Assembly (NCBI GenBank): GCA_003326195.1
Contig: LXQE01000152.1
Location: forward strand, 108,784-172,783
Reading direction: 5' to 3'
Source of the DNA: Nostoc punctiforme NIES-2108
GTDB lineage: Bacteria; Cyanobacteriota; Cyanobacteriia; Cyanobacteriales; Nostocaceae
DNA: 64,000 bases
Numbering within the stretch: position 1 is the first letter of the stretch; each line of letters starts with the position of its first letter. The position numbers were made by a program, and so were the translations under genes. The notes under the pieces are model-generated. The model was not told the DNA's origin. It searched no databases and was given only the letters and a program-made list of their open reading frames with translations. Shown piece by piece: positions 36,292 through 45,713 of this stretch.

Positions 36292-39200
36292 ATGTTTAAC
36301 CGTCTCAACCCATCAGAACTGAAATCTGCGCTCGTCCGTCATCCCCTGATAGTTAAAGGGGATACGACGGTGATGGACGCGATCGCTCAAATGAGTGGTG
36401 TGCGGACTCTTTGTGAGACAACTAAAACTGTAGATGGGCAAATGGATGAGCTTTATTTGGAAGCACGATCAAGCTGCGTATTAGTAGTAGAAGAAGATAA
36501 ATTACTAGGTATCTTCACGGAACGGGATGTGGTGTGGCTATCTGCCCAACAGTGTTGTTTAGAGAATTTGACAATTCGGGAGGTGATAACCCATCCAGTC
36601 GTCACCCTGCACGAGTCTGATTTTACCGATTTATTTTTTGCTGTTAATTTGCTCCAACAGTATCGCATTCGCCACTTACCGATCCTGGACGATCGGGATC
36701 GGGTAGTGGGGCTGGTAACTAATGAAAGTCTGAGGCAGTCCTCTCGCCCCGTGGATCTGTTGCGGTTGCGACTGGTGTTTGAAGTGATGACGAGTGAGGT
36801 GATTTGTGCTACGCCAAATAGTTTCATGCTGGCGATCGCTCAACTGATGGCAAAACACCGCCTTAGTTCCATCATGATTGTACAACCAGGTGGTAGCCAA
36901 ACTGAACCTCTGCAAATTCCTGTGGGAATTATCACCGAGCGCGATATTGTGCAATTTCAGGCATTGAGCTTGAACTTAAAAACTTGTTTAGCAGAGGCGG
37001 TAATGAGTACGCCGATTTTTGCCGTGAAACCTGACGATTCGCTGTGGGTGGTGCAGCAGATTATGGAACAACGCTTAATCCGCAGGTTGGCGGTGACGGG
37101 GAAACAGGGTGAACTATTGGGAATTGTCACTAAAGCTAATTTGCTACAAGCCCTCAACCCGTTGGAGCTATACAAGTTGGCGGAGGTGTTGGAAAAAAAG
37201 TCAGTGCGGTTAGAGGCAGAGAAAATCGAACTCTTAGAAACCCGCAACGTTGAACTAGAACAACAAATTGAAGCCCGAATGACGCTCCTAATAGCTAAAG
37301 CCGAACGGGAGAGATTGGTGCTAGCGATCGCCTTACAAATCCGCTCATCCCTGAGTCTACAAACTATTTTGGATAGTACCGTCATAGAGGTGCGGCAATT
37401 GTTGGGCTGCGATCGCGTCAATATTTGGCAGTTTGAAGCAGATTGGCAAACTATCGCCGTTGCCGAGTCCACTGATTCTTCACTGTCACTGATAGGTCAG
37501 CGCGTTAGTGATAACTGTTCAAAACAAGGCTACACTGAAATTTACCGCCAGGGGCGGATTCGCATCATGTCGGATATCTACAAGGCCAAAATCTCAGACT
37601 GTCACCGAGATATGCTGATTGCCCTCCAGACGCGAGCCAAAATTTTAGTGCCGCTCTTTTGCGGTGATGAACTATGGGGTTTGCTCAATGTCACCGAAAG
37701 TCAGCACCCCCGAGATTGGGAACCGGAAGAAGTCGAACTGCTGCAAGCCTTATCAGTGCAATTGGCGATCGCCCTTCAGCAAGCCACTACCCACGGAAAA
37801 TTGCAGGAGCAACTAAGCGAGCGCCAGCAAGCGGAAAATCGACTGCGGGAAAGCGAACAGCGTTATATTATTCTCAATCAAGAACTAGAAGCTAAAGTCG
37901 CAGAACGCACAACTAAACTCCAAGAACGAGAGGCGCAACTTCAGTCTGAACTGTTGGTACGGCAGAAAACCGAAGCGAGGATTGCCCTGCAACTGCGGCG
38001 ACAGCAAACTTTAGGGGCGATCATCCAAAAAATTCGCGAGTCCTTAGATATTAACGAGATCCTGGCAACAGTGACTCAGCAGGTTAAAGATGTACTGCAC
38101 AGCGATCGCGTCATCGTCTTCCGGCTTTGTGCTGACGGTAGAAGTCAAATTGTCCAAGAATCCGTATCTGGTGAGTTCCCCGCCCTCAAAGACCAGCACT
38201 GGGGCAATGAAATGTGGTCTCAAGAAATCCACGATTGCTACTGGCAGGGTAAGCCCCGCATCGTTCCTGATGTGACGAATGATATCTGGGCAAAGCGCCT
38301 AGTAGAATTCTCCCGCGAAAGTCAAATCCAGTCCAAAATTGTCGCACCGATCTTACAAGACGTGCGAGGCAGCGAAAATCATCGCTGGGTTGCCCCTTGC
38401 GTAACTAACAAGCTCTGGGGGGTTTTGGTTGTCCATGCTTGTCAAGAAAAACGAGTCTGGAAAGACTCTGAAGCGCAACTTTTGCAACAAATTGCCAACC
38501 AGTTGGCGATCGCCATTCAGCAAGCGAGTCTGTTTGAGCAATTACAACAAGAACTCGCCGAACGACAACAGGCGGAAGCAAAGCTCACTGACAGCAATCA
38601 ACAATTGGCAGTTTCTAACCAAGAACTCGCTCGTGCCACTCGCCTCAAAGATGAATTCCTGGCCAACATGAGCCACGAACTCCGCACCCCCCTGAACGCT
38701 ATTTTAGGCATGACCGAAGGGCTACAAGAGGAAGTCTTTGGTGTTGTCACCGAGCAACAACTCAAAGCTTTACGAACCATTGAGCGCAGCGGCTCTCATT
38801 TGCTGGAATTGATTACCGACATCCTTGATGTGGCAAAAATTGAAGCCGGAAAAATCGAACTGGACTATGCCTCAATCTCAGTGGCTCGTCTGTGCCAATC
38901 CAGCTTGGTGTTTATTAAACAGCAGGCATTGCAAAAACGGATTCAGCTTGAAATCAAACTTCAGACAAATCTACCTGAACTGCTCGTGGATGAACGCCGT
39001 ATTCGGCAAGTGTTAATTAACCTGCTCAACAATGCAGTCAAATTCACTCCAGAGAGGGGGCGCATTACCTTAGAAGTTACCCAACTTTTCCCAGACATCT
39101 CAACTACCGATTTAAAAGAGCAACATTTCTTGCACTTTGCTGTCACCGATACGGGCATTGGCATCTCGCCAGAGAATATCAAGAACTTATTTCAGCCCTT

Positions 39201-39831
39201 TGTGCAAATCGATAGCGCCTTAAATCGTCAATATGCAGGTACAGGCTTGGGACTGGCATTAGTGAAGCGAATTGTCGAACTTCACGGCGGTAGCGTAGGG
39301 CTAACTAGTGAACTAAGTGTGGGCAGTTGCTTCACCATCGATCTCCCCTATACTCCCAGTTTTGGCGTTTCACCAGAAATTACCGCAGACGATCAACCAG
39401 CCGTTACTCTAGAATGGGACTCTCCAAGCACTGATGAATCAGCAAGCCTTACCCCCCTAATCTTGCTAGCAGAAGATAACGAAGCCAATATCAGTACAGT
39501 TTCTAGCTACCTCAAAGCCAAGGGCTATCGCATTGTGTTGGCACAGAATGGTCAAGAAGCCATCGACGTTGCTAAAACTCGCCATCCTGACTTAATTTTG
39601 ATGGATATTCAAATGCCGGGAATGGACGGTTTAGAGGCGATGAGACAGATTCGCCTCGATTCTAACTTGGTTGATATTCCGATTGTGGCGCTCACAGCGT
39701 TGGCGATGACGGGCGATCGCGATCGCTGTTTAAAAGCAGGAGCTAACGACTACCTGAGTAAACCCATAAAGCTTAAGCAACTGGCCATCAACATCCAACA
39801 ACTTTTGAATGCAACCAAGGATGACAAATGA
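36292..39831 (+). CDS. CBS-GAF hybrid sensor histidine kinase
   Basis: 1179 residues, cytosolic. Four CBS motifs in two pairs come first (about 15-150 and 155-295; e.g. GIFTERDVVWL, VGLVTNESL, GIITERDIVQF, LGIVTKANLL). A coiled coil, GAF 1 (about 345-500), a second coiled coil and GAF 2 (about 570-745) follow. HisKA has phospho-acceptor His795 in MSHELRTPLN, HATPase has INLLNNAVKFT and GTGLGLALVK (about 980), and the C-terminal receiver has Asp1105 in LILMDIQMPGMDG and Lys in YLSKPI. The CBS pairs suggest sensing of adenosine nucleotides, and the GAFs may bind a pigment or small ligand. The stop overlaps the ATG of a broken response regulator by four bases. Confidence 0.93.
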   Translation: MFNRLNPSELKSALVRHPLIVKGDTTVMDAIAQMSGVRTLCETTKTVDGQMDELYLEARSSCVLVVEEDKLLGIFTERDVVWLSAQQCCLENLTIREVITHPVVTLHESDFTDLFFAVNLLQQYRIRHLPILDDRDRVVGLVTNESLRQSSRPVDLLRLRLVFEVMTSEVICATPNSFMLAIAQLMAKHRLSSIMIVQPGGSQTEPLQIPVGIITERDIVQFQALSLNLKTCLAEAVMSTPIFAVKPDDSLWVVQQIMEQRLIRRLAVTGKQGELLGIVTKANLLQALNPLELYKLAEVLEKKSVRLEAEKIELLETRNVELEQQIEARMTLLIAKAERERLVLAIALQIRSSLSLQTILDSTVIEVRQLLGCDRVNIWQFEADWQTIAVAESTDSSLSLIGQRVSDNCSKQGYTEIYRQGRIRIMSDIYKAKISDCHRDMLIALQTRAKILVPLFCGDELWGLLNVTESQHPRDWEPEEVELLQALSVQLAIALQQATTHGKLQEQLSERQQAENRLRESEQRYIILNQELEAKVAERTTKLQEREAQLQSELLVRQKTEARIALQLRRQQTLGAIIQKIRESLDINEILATVTQQVKDVLHSDRVIVFRLCADGRSQIVQESVSGEFPALKDQHWGNEMWSQEIHDCYWQGKPRIVPDVTNDIWAKRLVEFSRESQIQSKIVAPILQDVRGSENHRWVAPCVTNKLWGVLVVHACQEKRVWKDSEAQLLQQIANQLAIAIQQASLFEQLQQELAERQQAEAKLTDSNQQLAVSNQELARATRLKDEFLANMSHELRTPLNAILGMTEGLQEEVFGVVTEQQLKALRTIERSGSHLLELITDILDVAKIEAGKIELDYASISVARLCQSSLVFIKQQALQKRIQLEIKLQTNLPELLVDERRIRQVLINLLNNAVKFTPERGRITLEVTQLFPDISTTDLKEQHFLHFAVTDTGIGISPENIKNLFQPFVQIDSALNRQYAGTGLGLALVKRIVELHGGSVGLTSELSVGSCFTIDLPYTPSFGVSPEITADDQPAVTLEWDSPSTDESASLTPLILLAEDNEANISTVSSYLKAKGYRIVLAQNGQEAIDVAKTRHPDLILMDIQMPGMDGLEAMRQIRLDSNLVDIPIVALTALAMTGDRDRCLKAGANDYLSKPIKLKQLAINIQQLLNATKDDK

Positions 39832-40080
39832 ATCAGCCCTCTATTTTAGTCGTTGACGATCAACCCGATAACTTTGATGTCATTAAAACAATTTTAAGTG
39901 AGCAAAATTATCTGCTGCACTATGCTGTCAGTGGTGAAGAAGCGATCGCATCTCTCAACCGTATTTCAGCCAGATGTAATTTTGCTAGATGTGATGATGC
40001 CGGGAACCGATGGCATAGAAGTGTGTCAGCAAATCAAAGCCATACCAAAGTGCGACTTAATATTCTTACCTCTCTCCTAA
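39828..40080 (+). pseudogene. Frameshifted and truncated response regulator
   Basis: The ATG overlaps the kinase stop (ATGA). It reads MNQPSILVVDDQPDNFDVIK and onward to IASLN, then the frame is lost at about 39958-39965. Another frame continues the same receiver domain with VFQPDVILLDVMMPGTDGIE and VCQQIKAIPKCD before a stop at 40078-40080. The switch Thr/Ser strand, the conserved Lys and any output domain are missing. A one-base deletion plus 3' truncation explains it. The translational-coupling overlap shows it was once cotranscribed as the kinase's partner. Confidence 0.85.
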
Positions 40081-40100
40081 AAGGAGAGAGGCTTTGATTT
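40069..40100 (+). terminator. Hairpin at the end of the kinase/regulator unit
   Basis: CCTCTCTCCT (40069-40078) and AGGAGAGAGG (40082-40091) form a perfect 10-bp stem with an AAA loop, followed by ctttgattttt. It overlaps the truncated end of the response-regulator remnant and lies before the convergent ctaB end. Confidence 0.75.
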
Positions 40101-40118
40101 TTGCTCTTCAACGCAGTA

Positions 40119-41075
40119 TTAGCCGATTAAGAAATGCAACTGATTGATCGCTGCACTAATTAGATTATGGGTGACAGGAAGACTATCCACGACCATCCCC
40201 AAACACAATAGCATCATGTAGGAGATGGAATAAAGAAACAACTCTTTAGCTACAGCGCGATCCTCTGGGTTGTGCAATAAGCGCCAAGATTTGTGGATAA
40301 ATAATCCTCCCAGACTGACAGCGATCGCAGCATAAAGAATTCCACTTGCGCCCAAGGGATAAACTAATAACACGGTTGCAATTACTGTTAACAGCGTGTA
40401 ATACCAAATCTGCTTTACAGTTGCCGTAGTACCTTCAATCACAGGTAACATTGGTATCCCAACTTTTGCGTAGTCATCTTTAATCATCAGAGCTAGTGCC
40501 CAGAAATGGGGTGGTGTCCATAAAAAGACGATGGCAAAAATCAGCCATGCTGACCAGCTTAATGTCCCTGTGACAGCAGCCCAACCCACTAAAGCCGGAA
40601 TTGCCCCAGCCGCACCACCAACAACGATATTCTGAGGGGTGTGGCGTTTTAGCCAGTGGGTATAGACCAAAATATAAAAGACGATGCCAGAGAAAGCTAG
40701 CAGCGCGGCTAACAGGTTGGCAAATACTGCCAAGAGTGTAAAAGAAATCGTTGCTAGTGCGATCGCAAAAATTAGAGCATCGCGTGGCTGCACCTTACCT
40801 GAAGGTATCGGACGATGGCGCGTCCGCTCCATGTCATAATCAATATCCCGGTCATAGATACAGTTAATCGTCTGGGCGCTTGCAGCAGCCAAAGTGCCAC
40901 CAGTGAGAGTTACTAGCAACAGCAATGGGTCTACTTCTCCCTTAGCAGCAATCCACATACTTCCAGCCGTGGTAATCAAAAGCAACGGAATAATCCGAGG
41001 TTTGGTTAGCTGGTAATAACTTTGAACTACCTGGAAAAATGTTTCGTGGTGGCGAGAGACATTAGTCTCGATCAT
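40119..41075 (-). CDS. ctaB: Protoheme IX farnesyltransferase (haem O synthase)
   Basis: Attaches farnesyl to haem B to make haem O, the precursor of haem A for cytochrome oxidase. 318 residues of the UbiA superfamily with about nine membrane segments. First motif: QTINCIYDRDIDYDMERTRH with the DxxxD magnesium-diphosphate site, followed by RPIPSGKVQPRDAL. The second is WTPPHFWALALMIKDDYAKVG. LTKPRIIPLLLITT at the N-terminus is family-typical. It sits downstream of ctaA on the same strand and divergent from coxBAC, which uses the product. Confidence 0.95.
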   Translation of the reverse strand: MIETNVSRHHETFFQVVQSYYQLTKPRIIPLLLITTAGSMWIAAKGEVDPLLLLVTLTGGTLAAASAQTINCIYDRDIDYDMERTRHRPIPSGKVQPRDALIFAIALATISFTLLAVFANLLAALLAFSGIVFYILVYTHWLKRHTPQNIVVGGAAGAIPALVGWAAVTGTLSWSAWLIFAIVFLWTPPHFWALALMIKDDYAKVGIPMLPVIEGTTATVKQIWYYTLLTVIATVLLVYPLGASGILYAAIAVSLGGLFIHKSWRLLHNPEDRAVAKELFLYSISYMMLLCLGMVVDSLPVTHNLISAAINQLHFLIG

Positions 41076-41370
41076 TTTGGCTCTGGTTCCTTATTTTTCA
41101 ACAACTTACAGCAGAACTCAGAATTCAGGAGTCAGAATTCAGAAGTAAAACAGGCTTTATACCTGGCTTTGAGACTTAGCTTGTGTACTTCACTTAGCTT
41201 GTGTACTTCACTTTCCTTGAAATCCGCTGTATATGCAGCCCCCGCTCAAGCTGGCTCTTTCAGACAAATGAAAACTGATGCTGAGTTAAGAGTAGAGACG
41301 CGATTAATCGCGTCTGTACAAGAGTTAGGAATTAGGAGTTCTTTTCCTGCTCCCTCATCTCCTCCACTCC
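41076..41370. repeat. Repeat-filled ctaA-ctaB spacer
   Basis: 295 bp composed largely of repeats: agaattcaggagtcagaatt near 41120, a duplicated acttagcttgtgtacttc (about 41176-41211, two tandem copies), the palindrome gagacgcgattaatcgcgtc near 41294-41315, and the cagcactc tract at about 41375-41410 that runs into the ctaA stop. An open plus-strand frame crosses it but has no protein character. Confidence 0.75.
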
Positions 41371-42306
41371 CTACTCAGCACTCAGCACTCGTGACTCAGC
41401 ACTCACTGAGTCACGTAGTGATAAAACTGTGAAAGCCACCAAAGTACCAAGCAAAGTAGCTCCTATAGCTTGGTGAGAGACTGTGAGAGGCTCGACTTGG
41501 AGGTGTAATTTGAAGGTGGCGAATCCCAACAATATTTGTAAGGTCAACAACGCACCAGCCATATTTGCCAGTCGCCGCAAGGCTGGATGTAGTGCTGGTG
41601 TCCGCCAACAGATAAATACCATAGCCAAGGTTGCCACTGTTGGCGGCACCAAACCAGCAATATGGCTGTACATCACAGTACAAAGTTGAGAACCGCCGAG
41701 GCATTGGTGTAGCGCCCAGCGAGAGCCTACCAAAGCACCTAGCAGACTTTGCAGGTAAACCAGAATAGCGGCAGTTAAACTGACCCAAGGCAGCTTACCA
41801 ACGGTTCCATTGCCCTGATAGGGTGTGAGTGCTGTGCCGATAATCAAAAGGGTGGTAAAAAACAACAGCGCCGTTCCTAAATGGGCGGTAACGATATCAA
41901 ACCGCAACAATTCGGTAACGGTGAGTCCCCCTAAAATACCTTGGAAGACGATTAAAAATAGGGCGAATGTAGATGCCCAAGGCAGCCAAGAGGGTAAGAA
42001 ACGACGACGCCACCAGGACAAACCAAAAAGTGCGATCGCGCTTAAACCAATTAAAGCCGCATCCAATCTGTGAAACCACTCCAAAAATACTTGGAGATTC
42101 ATTTGCTTGGCTGGCACGAGTTCGCCATAGCATAAGGGCCAGTCTGGGCAAGCAAGCCCAGCATTCATGACGCGGGTGGCACTGCCTATGGCCATCAAAA
42201 TTAAGGTGGCTATGCACATTTTCCACACCAAGCGCCGAATCATTTCCTTGGGCTTTTGCTGCTGAAGCGCCGCTTCATTTTGTTGTTGTAGGACAAATTC
42301 GCTCAT
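41371..42306 (-). CDS. ctaA: Haem A synthase (COX15/CtaA)
   Basis: Oxidises haem O to haem A. 311 residues with eight membrane segments. Signatures: IGSATRVMNAGLACPDWPLCYGE near the N-terminus (a conserved Cys pair), LEWFHRLDAALIGL with a haem-ligand His, FDIVTAHLGTALLFF, LGGSQLCTVMYSHIAGL, and VSHQAIGATLLGTL with the last His. ATG start; an N-terminal Gln-rich cytosolic stretch. The C-terminal tail (SAESRVLSAE) is encoded by a dispersed actcagcactc repeat and is unlikely to be ancestral. The gene is divergent from coxB across 404 bp. Confidence 0.94.
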   Translation of the reverse strand: MSEFVLQQQNEAALQQQKPKEMIRRLVWKMCIATLILMAIGSATRVMNAGLACPDWPLCYGELVPAKQMNLQVFLEWFHRLDAALIGLSAIALFGLSWWRRRFLPSWLPWASTFALFLIVFQGILGGLTVTELLRFDIVTAHLGTALLFFTTLLIIGTALTPYQGNGTVGKLPWVSLTAAILVYLQSLLGALVGSRWALHQCLGGSQLCTVMYSHIAGLVPPTVATLAMVFICWRTPALHPALRRLANMAGALLTLQILLGFATFKLHLQVEPLTVSHQAIGATLLGTLVAFTVLSLRDSVSAESRVLSAE

Positions 42307-42710
42307 GAACGATACCTTCTGCCCGCTCTTGGTGGATCTCTTAAAATTTTCAATTTTCTTTTAGTGTCCTATCTCCACCCTAGCGTATAGGCTATGGGTT
42401 TATAGATTAGCACTCACTTATACTTTGAATCACTCCAGCAAAGTTTTGCCTGAAGCTTTAGGTATTTTTCAAGATGTCAAAAATTGATTAATCACAATTA
42501 ATTTAAGCATTCTAAATTTTTCCTTAAATTTTTTCACTGATTTGCATCTATTTTTGGCGTTGTATGATAGTAAACTCATACTCAAAATTAGTGAAATAGG
42601 CAAAAAAATTAATAAAAATTTCAGACCTTTGTCCCCTATGTCTGACAGCCTAGACTACCTTAGTAAGTGAGTAGCTTCGAGATAACATAGTAAATTCAAT
42701 TAAGTAAGCC
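42307..42710. promoter_or_regulatory. Divergent ctaA/coxB promoter region
   Basis: 404 bp, AT-rich toward coxB. No ORF or RNA gene. It must carry the promoters for haem A synthesis and for the oxidase operon, whose divergence suggests joint control. No NtcA-type GTA-N8-TAC site was found by eye. Confidence 0.5.
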
Positions 42711-43793
42711 GTGAAGATTCCAAGTTCCATCTGGACATTACTCATTGGCATCGTGCTAACGCTAGCCAGCCTTTGGTACGGTCAAAATCACGGTCTGTTG
42801 CCAGCAGCCGCCACTGATGAAGCCGTCTTGGTGGATGGTCTGTTCAACGCGATGATGATCGTTTCTACAGGGATATTTCTGCTCGTTGAAGGTATTTTAA
42901 TTTACTCTGCATTTAGATATCGTCAGCGTGCAGGTGACAATAAAGACGGCCCACCAGTTGAAGGTAATATACCTCTAGAAATTCTCTGGACAGCGATCCC
43001 AGCAATTATCGTTATCGGTATTTCTGTTTACAGCTTTGATGTCTACAACGAAATCGGTGGCTTTGATCCCCATGCTATCCATGAAGCACCGATGAGTCAG
43101 GAGTCAATGGCAATGCCTGGAAGTGCAATCGCCGCAACTTTAAGCGATACTCCTCCTGGCACTGAACCTAACCTCAATCAAGAAAAATCTGATGAGGCAA
43201 TGCAAGATCCAGCTACCGCAGAAGTCCGCAATGCTGACCAAATTCCCCAACTGCGGAATGCTCCAGGTGTTGGTAGTGTTGCCCCGACAATTGGGGGAAC
43301 TCCTGATAAAGCAGGCAAACCAGCAGAATTACAAGTCAACGTCACTGGTTTACAATATGCCTGGATTTTCACTTATCCTGAAACTGGTATAACTACAGGT
43401 GAAATGCACGTTCCTATTGGGCGAGAAGTGGAAATCAGTATGACAGCCAACGATGTCATCCATGCTTTCTGGGTGCCAGAGTTCCGCCTGAAACAAGATG
43501 CGATCCCCGGTAGGCAAAGCGAGATTCGCTTCACTCCTAAAAAAGCAGGAGATTATGTCCTAATCTGTGCTGAACTTTGTGGCCCCTACCACGGTGCGAT
43601 GAGAGCGCCAGTAGTTGTTGAGCCACAAGAAGCCTTTGACAAATGGATGCAAGAACAGCTAGTTGCCAGCAAAGAAACGCTAAATCAAGCGATCGCTGTT
43701 AATCCTACCGATTTATCCCCAAATGAATTTCTTGCTCCTTACACCAAGGACATGGGAATTAAGCCAGAAATCCTTCATCAAGTTCACCATTAA
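42711..43793 (+). CDS. coxB: Cytochrome c oxidase subunit II
   Basis: Carries the CuA centre that accepts electrons from plastocyanin or cytochrome c6. 360 residues, GTG start. Membrane helices at about 5-25 and 44-68, then FRYRQRAGDNKDGPPVEGN. The cupredoxin domain has the ligands His251 (DVIHAFWVPEFRLKQDAIPG), Cys286, Glu288, Cys290, His294 and Met297 in CAELCGPYHGAM. Between helix 2 and the cupredoxin domain lies a long Pro/Ala/Met-rich insertion (about residues 125-205) beyond the usual linker. First gene of coxBAC; its place next to ctaA/ctaB matches the vegetative-cell oxidase operon of Nostocales (inferred). Confidence 0.95.
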   Translation: MKIPSSIWTLLIGIVLTLASLWYGQNHGLLPAAATDEAVLVDGLFNAMMIVSTGIFLLVEGILIYSAFRYRQRAGDNKDGPPVEGNIPLEILWTAIPAIIVIGISVYSFDVYNEIGGFDPHAIHEAPMSQESMAMPGSAIAATLSDTPPGTEPNLNQEKSDEAMQDPATAEVRNADQIPQLRNAPGVGSVAPTIGGTPDKAGKPAELQVNVTGLQYAWIFTYPETGITTGEMHVPIGREVEISMTANDVIHAFWVPEFRLKQDAIPGRQSEIRFTPKKAGDYVLICAELCGPYHGAMRAPVVVEPQEAFDKWMQEQLVASKETLNQAIAVNPTDLSPNEFLAPYTKDMGIKPEILHQVHH

Positions 43794-43813
43794 TCAATAT
43801 GTTCTTTAGTCAA

Positions 43814-43860
43814 AATCCAATGACTAATGACTAACGACTAATGACTAATGACTAACGACT
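43814..43860. repeat. Heptameric repeat (gactaat/gactaac) abutting the coxA start
   Basis: About six heptamer units, gactaat and gactaac, run directly into the coxA ATG and replace the whole distal half of the 67-bp coxB-coxA spacer. No Shine-Dalgarno sequence remains within 20 bases of the start. Confidence 0.9.
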
Positions 43861-45597
43861 ATGACACAAGCTCAGTTGCAAGAAACTGCCAATATCCCCG
43901 CCCTTAGTGAGGAACCTGGGATCAGAAAATGGCAAGACTTCTTTGGCTTTCAAACCGACCATAAGGTGATTGGGATTCAATACCTAGTCACTTCGTTTAT
44001 TTTCTACTGCATTGGCGGCGTAATGGCTGACTTGGTTCGCACAGAACTGCGAACTCCAGAGGTAGATTTTGTTACCCCAGAAGTCTACAACAGTCTGTTT
44101 ACACTGCACGCCACGATCATGATTTTCTTGTGGATTGTGCCAACCGGGGCAGGGTTTGCTAACTATCTAATTCCCCTGATGATTGGGGCAAAAGATATGG
44201 CATTTCCTCGGCTGAATGCTGTTGCCTTTTGGATGATCCCGCCTGCGGGTATATTGCTGATCGCCAGTTTAGCGGTAGGCGATGCACCGGATGCCGGTTG
44301 GACTTCCTACCCTCCCCTGAGTTTGGTAACAGGACAAGTGGGGCAAGGCATTTGGATTATGAGTGTCTTGCTGCTGGGTACATCATCTATTTTGGGGGCG
44401 ATAAATTTCCTGGTAACATTGATCAAGATGCGTATCCCCAGCATGGACATACACAAAATGCCCTTGTTCTGCTGGGCAATGTTCGCCACTTCGGCGCTAG
44501 TTTTGGTATCAACCCCAGTCTTAGCAGCAGGTCTGATTCTGCTTTCCTTTGACTTAATTGCCGGGACAACATTTTTTAACCCAACTGGCGGGGGCGACCC
44601 GGTAGTATACCAACACATGTTTTGGTTTTACTCCCACCCAGCGGTTTACATCATGATTTTGCCCTTCTTTGGCGCAATTTCAGAAATTATCCCCATCCAT
44701 TCCCGCAAGCCGATTTTTGGCTATAAAGCGATCGCTTATTCGTCTCTAGCAATCAGCTTTTTGGGGCTAATTGTTTGGGCGCACCACATGTTTACCAGCG
44801 GTATCCCCGGTTGGTTGCGGATGTTCTTTATGATCACCACCATGATCATTGCCGTACCCACAGGAATTAAAATATTTAGCTGGTTAGCAACGATGTGGGG
44901 TGGAAAAATCCGCCTTAACAGTGCCATGCTATTTGCCATCGGCTTTGTTGGCACTTTTGTAATCGGTGGGATTAGTGGCGTGATGCTGGCAGCAGTGCCC
45001 TTTGATATTCACGTTCACGATACTTATTTTGTGGTTGCCCACCTGCACTACGTCCTATTTGGCGGTAGCGTTCTAGGAATTTTTGCTGGTATTTACCACT
45101 GGTTCCCGAAAATGACGGGACGAATGATAAACGAATTTTGGGGTAAGGTTCACTTTGCCTTGACTATTGTCGGTTTAAACATGACCTTTTTACCCATGCA
45201 CAAACTGGGTTTAATGGGCATGAATCGCCGTATCGCCCAATATGACCCCAAATTCACCACACTGAACGAAATCTGCACCTATGGTTCTTACATACTGGCA
45301 ATTTCGACATTCCCCTTCATCATCAATGCGATTTGGAGTTGGTTATACGGTGAGAAAGCTGGTAATAATCCCTGGAGGGCACTTACCTTAGAGTGGATGA
45401 CAACCTCACCACCTGCGATCGAAAATTTTGATCAAACCCCAGTACTGGCTACAGGCCCCTACGACTACGGTTTGGAAAATGCTAATGAAGGTGTACCTTT
45501 ATCTGATCCCAATCCCGTCTTATCTGGTGGTCCAAACTCAGTATTAAGAGCAGAACCCGATCCAGCCGTTGCTGCCAATCCCGAAGACCGGAAATAG
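43861..45597 (+). CDS. coxA: Cytochrome c oxidase subunit I (A2-type haem-copper oxidase)
   Basis: Catalytic subunit, reduces O2 and pumps protons. 578 residues, 12 membrane helices. Low-spin haem and CuB/a3 ligands are visible: FTLHATIMIF, the CuB helix with Tyr257-Ser-His259-Pro in WFYSHPAVY, WAHHMFTSG and FVVAHLHYVLFGG. YSHP without the usual Glu is the A2-type signature, in which Tyr-Ser replaces the D-channel glutamate. The C-terminal tail (about 50 residues) is Pro/Asn-rich. The ATG is embedded in heptameric repeats with no ribosome site, so translation may depend on coxB or an unusual leader. Confidence 0.96.
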   Translation: MTQAQLQETANIPALSEEPGIRKWQDFFGFQTDHKVIGIQYLVTSFIFYCIGGVMADLVRTELRTPEVDFVTPEVYNSLFTLHATIMIFLWIVPTGAGFANYLIPLMIGAKDMAFPRLNAVAFWMIPPAGILLIASLAVGDAPDAGWTSYPPLSLVTGQVGQGIWIMSVLLLGTSSILGAINFLVTLIKMRIPSMDIHKMPLFCWAMFATSALVLVSTPVLAAGLILLSFDLIAGTTFFNPTGGGDPVVYQHMFWFYSHPAVYIMILPFFGAISEIIPIHSRKPIFGYKAIAYSSLAISFLGLIVWAHHMFTSGIPGWLRMFFMITTMIIAVPTGIKIFSWLATMWGGKIRLNSAMLFAIGFVGTFVIGGISGVMLAAVPFDIHVHDTYFVVAHLHYVLFGGSVLGIFAGIYHWFPKMTGRMINEFWGKVHFALTIVGLNMTFLPMHKLGLMGMNRRIAQYDPKFTTLNEICTYGSYILAISTFPFIINAIWSWLYGEKAGNNPWRALTLEWMTTSPPAIENFDQTPVLATGPYDYGLENANEGVPLSDPNPVLSGGPNSVLRAEPDPAVAANPEDRK

Positions 45598-45713
45598 AGT
45601 TAGGAGTTATGAATGATGAGTTATGACTTTAATAAAGTTGTTAGTTCAAAATTTTTAACTCCTAACTTTTAACTCCTAACTTTTAACTCCCCATTCCCCA
45701 TTTATCAAAATTC

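Noticed and set aside
41022..41432. 136-codon plus-strand ORF across the ctaA-ctaB spacer
   Set aside because: It is antisense to both gene ends and translates tandem repeats.
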